64,000 nucleotides of DNA. Source: Allolobophora icterica. Taxonomy: Eukaryota; Annelida; Clitellata; Crassiclitellata; Lumbricidae. The DNA lies in contig OY744607.1 of NCBI GenBank assembly GCA_963556255.1, positions 44,303,652-44,367,651 on the forward strand. Direction: 5' to 3'. The notes under the pieces were generated by a model that was given only the letters and a program-made list of their open reading frames with translations, ran no database searches and had not been told where the DNA came from. Made by a program: the position numbers and the translations under genes. Shown piece after piece: positions 57,487 through 64,000 of this stretch. Each line of letters opens with the position of its first letter. Position 1 is the first letter of the stretch.

Positions 57487-60400
57487 GTGTTGTCTGTATA
57501 CCTACACCATACACAAAGATTGAGAGAAACAGCAACACTTGGAGAAGGACAATTGTACGCGTACCCAATCCCTCAAATGATTGTCTATTCAGGTATGAAA
57601 AGTCGAGGGTACAGTAACCCCTAGTCTAAAAAGTGGGGGGTGCGGGTAACCTTCGTTCTCCCCGAAAATTACGTCTATGCTCTCTTCACATTGCTCACTG
57701 CTTGCAATTGTAATTGAACATTTATATAGCGCCCCTCACAGAGCAGACTAATTTGAGGTGCTCTCTGAGCCAGCCTATACGATGTCAGATGTCGTTAACA
57801 ACTGGAATATTACAGCGGTTAGCAAAACAATGCAGAGTAAACTAGAAGCCTCTGTAGCCTAGCTTCCAGATGCCCTGACCCATGAATTTCAATGGGACGT
57901 TTTTCTCAAACAGATTATGATTTTTGCCATGAATTTCGCATGAAGCAATGACTCATCGATGCTTATAGCATGATGACAACGGTATTATGAGATCTTAGAT
58001 TAGATCTATCGTGCCTCTAAAAATTATTAAGCATTTATCAGGCATCACTATGTAATGATTAAGCGCCAATTGATAGCGCTAAGGCAGTTGCGAGTCAAGG
58101 ACATGCTTCAGGTCCCTACAGAGTAACTGTCCGAGGAACTCATACTCATACTGTGTTCCACAATAGGCTTCTGCATCCCTGGACTGCAAGGAGGATAGTT
58201 ATATATCAAACTTCAATAGAGTTAGGCATGAAAATAGATAAAAATACAAAAATTCTAAGTTCCTGGCCTAATTTAAAAACCTAAACTGAAACATTCGAAT
58301 CACCTACCAGGTCAAAGTTCAAAGCCTGCACCAATAATTTGTCTTTCTTCAATTTGGTGTAGACGAACATGGCCATTCGTAGTAGACTCTATCAAACACA
58401 ATTAGAAATGATTATCAGCACCACAGTAACCAGCAGCTGAAAACAAATTTACTCTGAACTTGAAAGGCAGCAACACAAATCCAGAATAACTTTATATTAA
58501 ACTTGACATTAACTTACATATCACAGCTGGAAGAAATAGACGAGAAACAGAAGCATAGTCATTAGGTAAAAAAGGTAACTCTTGTTACATAAAAAGTACG
58601 TCTTGTTACGTAAAAAAGTAAGTCTTGTTACGTAAAAGATAAGTCTTGTTTGATAAAAATGGTAAGTCTTGCTTGGTAAGGTTCATTAATAATGGTAAAG
58701 GTAAAAATAATCAATAGGTAATGTTACATAAAAAGTAGGTAAGTGCAACATGCTTTTGTTAGATAAGGTTCGTCAAAAAGATGCTGGTAACACACTTGTC
58801 TGCAAAAATAAAATTCAGATGAATGTTATATAATTAGAAAACGCTTCCTGACCTCCTTCAGCAAAGCTACGTAGAACAGAAGGTCAAAACGTAAACCGAT
58901 AATTTTCCTGATTCAACGAATAAAACGAAAAGCTAAACAGAAAACACAAACGAAGACTGAAACTAAAAGTGGAACATTAAAACCTCTGAAACAGAAACCG
59001 AAAAGAAATAAAGCACATCTAACAAAACGAAAACAACAGTTACATCGCATCTCAATATCACCACAGATCGGATCATTTATATATTCATTCATTAACAACA
59101 TTTATATAGCACTCCCAAGAAGTCTACTGAGAGGCGTGCACAGTACAGCCCGGCAAAAGAAAAGCGTTTACAAGTGTTCATGAAAGGTGCACAGTCTCCC
59201 AGTCCTTCCTTCACTGCCTGATCTCCCCACCGACAGTATACAGTCAATGTACTCATTATAGGCGAGTGACTAGGAGGTGTAAGTGGAGTTGAAATCTCAA
59301 AACAAATATATGCCCTGACAAGGATTTGAACTCCCAACCTCTCGGTTCGCAGTCAAGCATGCTAACCACTAGAATACTGTGCACCCAAACGTTATGTTTA
59401 CCATAGGAAAAAAACATTCACGAAGAAACGCAGAAGAAAATAATCTACAACTTACCTAAGTACAAGAAACTGAGACCATGCAGCAAAATTCAAACTTAAA
59501 GTCAGTTGAACACTTATTGCAAATATCAACTAAAATCGTCAAATAATTCGTCACGAAACAAGAAGAGAACCTTATTAACGATCCAGTCTTGTTTGGGATC
59601 GTTGACTGGAACAGCATCAACTTCCGGAGTTATCTCCGAGAAAACGTCCTGCACAAAGAAAACAATTGCCAAGCAACAAAGTAACATAAAGCACTTTGAG
59701 GTCAATTTTATTAGCTCATGAATATGCATAGCACAAATATTTCAAATATTAATAAACAAATCTATTTACGTAAATTCACGAATACAAAGAAATACAAATA
59801 TATGCTAGTGTGAATTCTATCTCTAAGTGCATGAATGATGCGTTTACATATTCATTTTCACAATTCACCGGTTAAACTTCAATGCCTGCACCAGTAACAT
59901 AACCTTTGCCTTCTTCAGTTTGGCAGAGACAAAACACGACCATTTGTAATTCACTCTATCAAACAGTTTATACAGAAGTCATCAGCACTACATATGGTAA
60001 CAGGCAGCAAAAAACCTCCAAACTGGATGCACAGTGATATTACTCCAGCACTCCTTAAAAAATGTATGTTACCTGGGCGCCTCGTTGAACAGAAATATTT
60101 TGAAGGGGTGCTATTTAAATGCTCTTAATAAATATATAATGAAACAAAAGTGACAGAAGCAGTTATGAATAAGATAATTAAGTACATAATTAATTAGGCA
60201 TGAGCAGAAGAGAGATGGTCATACCAGAAGACAAAGCCTGGTCCAGAGACAGACGATGATGGCTTTCTGCGCATGGTCCAGACCAACAAAGAAAGGAATG
60301 GCGTCAACATCACTCTGAACACACAACAGAGGCAAACAAAGTAATCGCAACATAAACTTATATACTGTAGCATCACTTCCGGTTTCTTCAGAAAGACTCA

Positions 60401-63400
60401 TCAGAGACGCTTACATTCGGACAATGCAAAACCACGATCAAACAAAATGGTTTACACATTCACTTAGGCACTCCTCGATCTTTCTTCGCCTGAAGTCCAT
60501 TCTCTTTGATCGTGGTTTCCCAGTGTCAGGTCAGGGTCACCTCTTATGAGTCTCTCTCAAAGTGGTGCTACATAAATTTGACATTACAATTACGATTACT
60601 TCACCGTTATTCTGTACATGTAAACACCTGAAACCCATTCTGAACAAGACCAAACATTGTAACAGTTCTTAACCTAAAAGACCAATTCGAAAATGGACTT
60701 AAAAGTGTCAACTGAATCAAGACCTACATCCAGATTATAGCTTGCATAGACCAGATCGAACTGGCTGAGAGCAATGAGGCGATTGAGATCGGCCATGACA
60801 CACTGACACCCGCTGCTGTCCTCGACGAGAACAGATCTCGGACGATACGACTCCTGGTCGCAGCATGCTGACGAACACCTAACAAAAGATTCAACACAAT
60901 GTCACATTGTGGTATGTATGCCCTAAAAAAGTATATGGAAATGTGCGTGTGTGTGCCATACAATGTACGATATAGCTTTTAGCACATTACACAACACCAG
61001 TGATTCAATGCTCATTCAGAAGCAAGTAAAACAATATGACATAGTGTTATGCAGTGGTTGAATTCAGCCAGATCCTGCCGGATCTCAGATCCGGCACCTC
61101 TGATTTGAAAATAACCTCCTTATGAGGTCATGTCAACTGTAATCTATCTATAATCTATGTATAATGAACTTATATAGCGCCCCTTCAAGAAATCTACTCA
61201 GTGTCAATTATACGCACTGTGTTTCATGCATTTTATTGCTTGAACTACCTGAAATTGTCAGATGGCATGTTAAAATGTCTAATATGCATTATATCATTAT
61301 TATTCATTCATTAATATTTAATACTTTGTTACTAAGCATTACTTCATTATATTCATTCATTCATTAATATTCAATACTTTGTTACTACACATAACATCAT
61401 TATAATACGTTAAATTTGTCACATCTGACACCCATGAGGCATGTTCTGGCATTCCTCTCACCTGGCAGGTGTGGATTCCTTGACCTGTTTGGTCTCACGC
61501 ACAGCCGGCTGTCCTTGGCAGTCGTAAGCTGCCACAGGATATCGCATGAAATGGACGACTCTTTCGTACATGTGCAACGTCTCTGGGGTCTTGAGGCTGA
61601 GAAAACGAGTGCTTGAGGTGATTGCAGCACCCGACAGGAACTGATAGACCTCAGTGGAAGACTAAAACAACAGACGTACGTATATAGCACGACAAACACC
61701 AGAGCCTCCGTTTGTAATTGTAATTAGACTTATATAGTCCCTTTTCAACAGAGACTCATCAGAGTACAGCATGCTAATCACTAAACAATCACACATCTGT
61801 GCTTCCACTGAACATTTGCTGCTCCCATCCAAAGTGCATCTGCACTAATGCAATAAGCTTTAGCAAAGGTTTGACAGATGATGCACTGACTGACCTCCGA
61901 GACGATGAGGCTCTGATGAAGCTTCTGCCTTCGGTGCATGAGGATCAGTCCCGCTATGATGTCGGTCGGTACCAGGTCAAGGTCGCGAAGGAATACGGAC
62001 AGGACACCAGCGATGTCAGCAAATGAATTCTACAAGTCACAGTCAACCGGTTCATCTCGGAGAGCAACACAAACAATATGCATGTATGTATCACGAAGAT
62101 ACTGATCTGATCCAAACTAAACCAATGGTAATGGTAATGGCAATTGCAAATTTATATAGCACCCCTACAAGAGAGACTCATCAGAGGCACTTCTGACCCA
62201 ACACAATGAAACCACGATCGAACAAAACAAAGAATTCTTTAGCACCCTTATCATAATCTAATCTGTGAATGTATGTTATGTGGGACCTATTACGAACCTC
62301 ACAAAGTTACCACAACTATTGCAATGCAGTGCACTAATGAATTTATATAGAACCTTTTACCAAATAACCTAATAACCACAGGTAAAACTATCAACATCGC
62401 GAAGAAAATCAGATCACAAGCAAACAGTGCAACGTAATTTAATACAGAGGTTTTAAAAAGCACATCAATTTATATAGCATATCGATATGTATCTAATATC
62501 TAATCAAGTGTCTCAACATGTACCCAGCACTTGATATGATTGCTTACGTGGCAGATACATGACAGATAATTCTTTATGTGACAGATATGTGACAGATAAT
62601 TCTTTATGTGACAGATACTAAAGAACAACGTACAGACTTTGTGTTTCTCTTAAAGCAACATGCTGAGCGGTGGACTGTGGGGTAACGTCGTAACGGCTTT
62701 CTAGAAAACATCAAAATTATTGCATCATTATTGCGTAATTCTGTATCGATAGAATGTTTTGTTTTATAGCATACATATATATAAATTAGTAAGTATTCTA
62801 ACTGACAATTATAGCAAACTCGAAACACAGCTTCATTGCGACAATAGTACTGGTATCCAGCTATGGTTATTAAGTTTGACCGGATGTTTCTACAATCTTC
62901 ATCTAAACCTCTCTTGTGAATTCCTGGCAAAACCATTTTTATCTAACTACATACCTTTTTTATTAGAACCATATACCTCACAAGTCTGTTACTTTACCTA
63001 TGTACCTAATCAGATCTTATGTAACATTGTGTATCTTTAAATTTTCAATAATTGTACTGATAAATTACGTTAACAAATCAACTATCATTACCTTTATAAA
63101 CAAGAATTTACCTAACAGCATGGGTACACCATAGTATATTTGGTTAGCAAGCTGAACTGCAATTGAAAGTCAAGGATTCAGTCTCCACCACAACAGAAAT
63201 TTGATTCATGATATCAGCTCCACCTGTGCTCCATAACCATCTCAGCTATGAGTAAACTGGCAGCACACTGTTGGTAGGAGGATCAGACAAGGAAGAGAGC
63301 TTCCTTCATATGCCAAGGCCAAGAAAGTTAAGTCATACCTAAGGCCTCTAGGAGCCAACCTAAGGGACTGCTTTTCTTTTTCTTCTTCTTGTCTAACTAA

Positions 63401-63861
63401 TTCTTCTTACCTGTGTTACTGCTCCTTCCTCATCTAACTTTACCCAACAGACGCATTACCTGCACCTTCATTACCTGATCGTTTCCGACAAGTCCTAGCT
63501 GTACACCTTCTTGTAACTAACCCTAATCAACAAGTGTCAACTTTTTTACCTCACCTTACCTTACAAGCATATTACCTTACCACCGTTATCTAATCGAACC
63601 TTTACCTTCTAACACCTAATCCTGCCTATTGTGAAAATGAAGGGAACTGAAATGCTGAATAAACTTGCTTAGTGATCTTTGCCGCAGACACTTCCTGAAC
63701 GTTGTTTTCACAAAGTCGATGTCTGCTTGTCTCCTGCTCAGCCAGACCATCAAAGCTGCTGTTGTTGGCTGTTGTCACGATCACCTGGCTCCGCTGGACA
63801 TCGCTCAAACTGACCGCACTTATTACGACCATGATGACCAGCCAATCACTCAGAACAGACC
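53241..63861 (-). CDS. Diacylglycerol lipase alpha-like protein, C-terminal about 938 residues over 14 exons (5' end outside the window)
   Basis: DAGL-alpha makes 2-arachidonoylglycerol at the plasma membrane. Minus-strand exons (high to low) are 63861-63665, 62029-61895, 61661-61462, 60878-60728, 60314-60225, 59648-59571, 58388-58308, 57179-57037, 56515-56447, 56016-55944, 55417-55227, 54845-54725 and 54530-53241, with phases matching at every junction. That is 13 listed blocks; the missing 5' exons would encode the first membrane spans. Recognisable blocks are the last membrane span (DWLVIMVVISAV), FLRDLDLVPTDIIAGL, IPFFVGLDHAQKAIIV, the serine elbow GHSTAAG, CYAYSPPAG, VVVGKDLVPR (Asp), LGLSQLDAFRQRL, WRIICGAS and GQVIHVI (His). 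The last exon gives a 429-residue Ser-rich tail, as in DAGL-alpha. The usual RGT is WTR and GxSxG is GHSTA. One donor is weak (AAG|GTTCTC at 59570). The first block is the least certain. Confidence 0.85.
54880..55020. repeat. AAAGTCACAAATCAGAGTCAC repeat in DAGL-like intron
   Basis: A 10-20 bp unit (CAAATCAGAGTCA) recurs about ten times with variation. Confidence 0.85.
55540..55795 (-). mobile_element. tRNA-derived SINE, second family
   Basis: It aligns along its whole length with 40570-40830, from CAGTCGCTTAAGCTAACCTG to AGACTACTGTGCACACC. It lies in a DAGL-like intron. Confidence 0.85.
56040..56125. repeat. GTCTGTCTTGTTGTCTGCCT repeat
   Basis: A block of about 22 bp recurs three to four times, in the DAGL-like intron between 56016 and 56447. 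Confidence 0.8.
56250..56445 (+). mobile_element. Retroelement 3' end whose (GATTA/GACTA)n tail reaches a DAGL-like splice donor
   Basis: The unique part (CACTGACTGACATCTTGAGC, ATGAAAACAATGCCATAGCA) matches 34110-34165. The tail begins GATTAGATTA and becomes 15 pure GACTA units (56371-56445). The exon ends at 56447, so the repeat begins at intron position +2 on the minus strand. Confidence 0.75.
56655..56800. repeat. GAACAGCTTTGAATCAACAG repeat
   Basis: A unit of about 20 bp recurs six to seven times with changes, in the intron between 56515 and 57037. Confidence 0.8.
57595..57679 (-). mobile_element. Terminal fragment of a GTACCCCCCACTTTTT-family MITE
   Basis: In reverse it starts CATAGACGTAATTTTCGGGG and continues with CACCCCCCACTTTTTAGACT and TACTGTACCCTCGACTTTT-like sequence, as in 45657. 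The other end is missing. (ATT)n lies nearby at 57459-57487. Confidence 0.65.
57705..57997. mobile_element. LINE tail copy (-) followed by a (GATTA)-family 3' end (+)
   Basis: 57715-57790 has CATTTATATAGCGCCCCTC (minus LINE tail). 57890-57997 matches the 34060 and 56250 elements (TCATCGATGCTTATAGCATG, TTAGATTAGATC). Both are in DAGL-like introns. Confidence 0.6.
58040..58160 (-). mobile_element. tRNA-derived SINE, first family, fragment
   Basis: In reverse it contains CGGACAGTTACTCTGTAGGG and ACTCGCAACTGCC, matching the body of the 30440 and 49930 copies. The tRNA-like head is cut. Confidence 0.5.
58560..58750. repeat. TAAGTCTTGTTACGTAAAAA repeat
   Basis: A unit of about 22 bp recurs five to six times, in the intron between 58388 and 59571. 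Confidence 0.82.
59090..59395 (-). mobile_element. SINE (second family) joined to a LINE-like 3' tail
   Basis: In reverse, a tRNA-like head (CTAGTGGTTAGCATGCTTGA ... GGGAGTTCAAATCC) and GTCGGTGGGGAGATC body run into CTTGGGAGTGCTATATAAAT and (GAAT)n. The 40570 and 55540 copies instead end AAGGGACTGCT. Confidence 0.75.
59868..60013 (-). pseudogene. Decayed duplicate of a DAGL-like exon (second copy of the 58308-58388 exon)
   Basis: Read on the minus strand, this stretch repeats the live exon at 58388-58308 and about 50 bp of its upstream intron, including the TTTGATAG acceptor, ATGGTCGTGTTTTG against ATGGCCATGTTCG, and TTACTGGTGCAGGCATTGAA against TTATTGGTGCAGGCTTTGAA. An extra base shifts the frame. 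From the acceptor it would read about 27 residues and then TAA. It lies upstream of the 59648-59571 exon, so it is a displaced duplicate and not a mutually exclusive neighbour. It is probably skipped, or used as a poison exon. Confidence 0.7.
60430..60605 (+). mobile_element. LINE 3'-tail copy
   Basis: Ends CTCTCTCAAAGTGGTGCTACATAAAT followed by TTGACATTACAATTACG. The preceding frame resembles the last codons of a CR1-like element. No conserved WN motif is visible. Confidence 0.5.
61145..61210 (-). mobile_element. LINE 3'-tail copy
   Basis: AACTTATATAGCGCCCCTTC followed by AAATCTACTCAG is the minus-strand tail signature. 61300-61400 is (ATTC)n-like AT-rich sequence. Confidence 0.6.
61705..61765 (-). 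mobile_element. LINE 3'-tail copy
   Basis: (GTAATT)n then AGACTTATATAGTCCCTTTT and AGAGACTCATCAGAG, a decayed minus copy. Confidence 0.5.
62105..62230 (-). mobile_element. LINE 3'-tail copy
   Basis: (TAATGG)n then AATTTATATAGCACCCCTAC and GAGACTCATCAGAGGCACTT. The same tail class as 61705. Confidence 0.6.
62530..62625. repeat. GTGACAGATA...ATTCTTTAT repeat
   Basis: A unit of about 30 bp occurs three times. The rest of 62240-63110 is AT-rich intron without a recognised feature. Confidence 0.8.
63120..63376 (+). mobile_element. tRNA-derived SINE, second family, plus strand
   Basis: The head GGGTACACCATAGTATATTT GGTTAGCAAGC is decayed. The end GGCCTCTAGGAGCCAACCTA AGGGACTGC corresponds in reverse to the start of 40570. 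It lies in the DAGL-like intron between 62029 and 63665. Confidence 0.65.
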
Positions 63862-64000
63862 CTGAGAAGTCATAGATGACCAGGTGAAGATACAGTTCAG
63901 TTCTATTACAAGTAGACACTTGGTTATGTGGGAGGATCAATCAATCAAATCAATCAATCAAATACTGGCAGATACAGAGAAGATCAGACAAATCGAAGAG

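Overview
The window is eukaryotic, intron-rich and AT-leaning nuclear DNA crowded with transposon debris. The gene set is a CCND-independent mix of ordinary animal genes: a nuclear lamin with a lamin-length coil 1B, an NLS and a lamin-tail domain; an ER-type cyclophilin; complex I subunit NDUFB4; and a diacylglycerol-lipase-like gene. Together with several kinds of non-LTR retrotransposon, tRNA-derived SINEs and many hAT-type elements, this suggests a marine invertebrate animal. An echinoderm or hemichordate is my best guess, held weakly because no sequence search was possible.

Layout. From 1 to about 13 kb I find no host gene. This part holds LINE fragments, a tandem array with a unit of about 480 bp (4.7-6.4 kb), three (AAT)n tracts and five short hAT-like elements. 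From about 13.0 to 22.9 kb a five-coding-exon secretory-pathway cyclophilin lies on the plus strand. Its second intron carries a 2.37-kb hAT transposon relic with perfect 14-bp ends and a perfect 8-bp target duplication. Its introns also contain two minisatellites. From 23 to 27.3 kb the sequence is again repeats, with nested LINE and MITE insertions and a 264-bp tandem duplication. From 27.4 to 37.4 kb (possibly to 39.8 kb) an 11-exon lamin gene of 618 codons lies on the plus strand. Its last exon shows no CaaX box. From 45.4 down to 42.0 kb NDUFB4 lies on the minus strand in three exons. From 63.9 down to 53.2 kb lies the 3' part of a DAGL-alpha-like gene on the minus strand. It has 14 recognised exons with matching phases, and its 5' exons lie beyond the right edge.

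The genes show no operon-like or pathway relationship. They are ordinary neighbours separated by repeats. Every exon boundary given here was chosen by GT/AG signals, phase continuity and protein-family alignment by eye. Nothing is supported by transcripts.

The main points for a second look are these. The lipase-like gene keeps Ser, Asp and His candidates but has lost the family's RGT motif and the final Gly of the GxSxG elbow. The lamin shows no CaaX end. About 18 hAT-style short elements have 8-bp target duplications that can be read directly. Microsatellites sit directly against splice sites in two genes. The palindrome TAGGCCTA is strongly over-represented, mostly in the first 27 kb.
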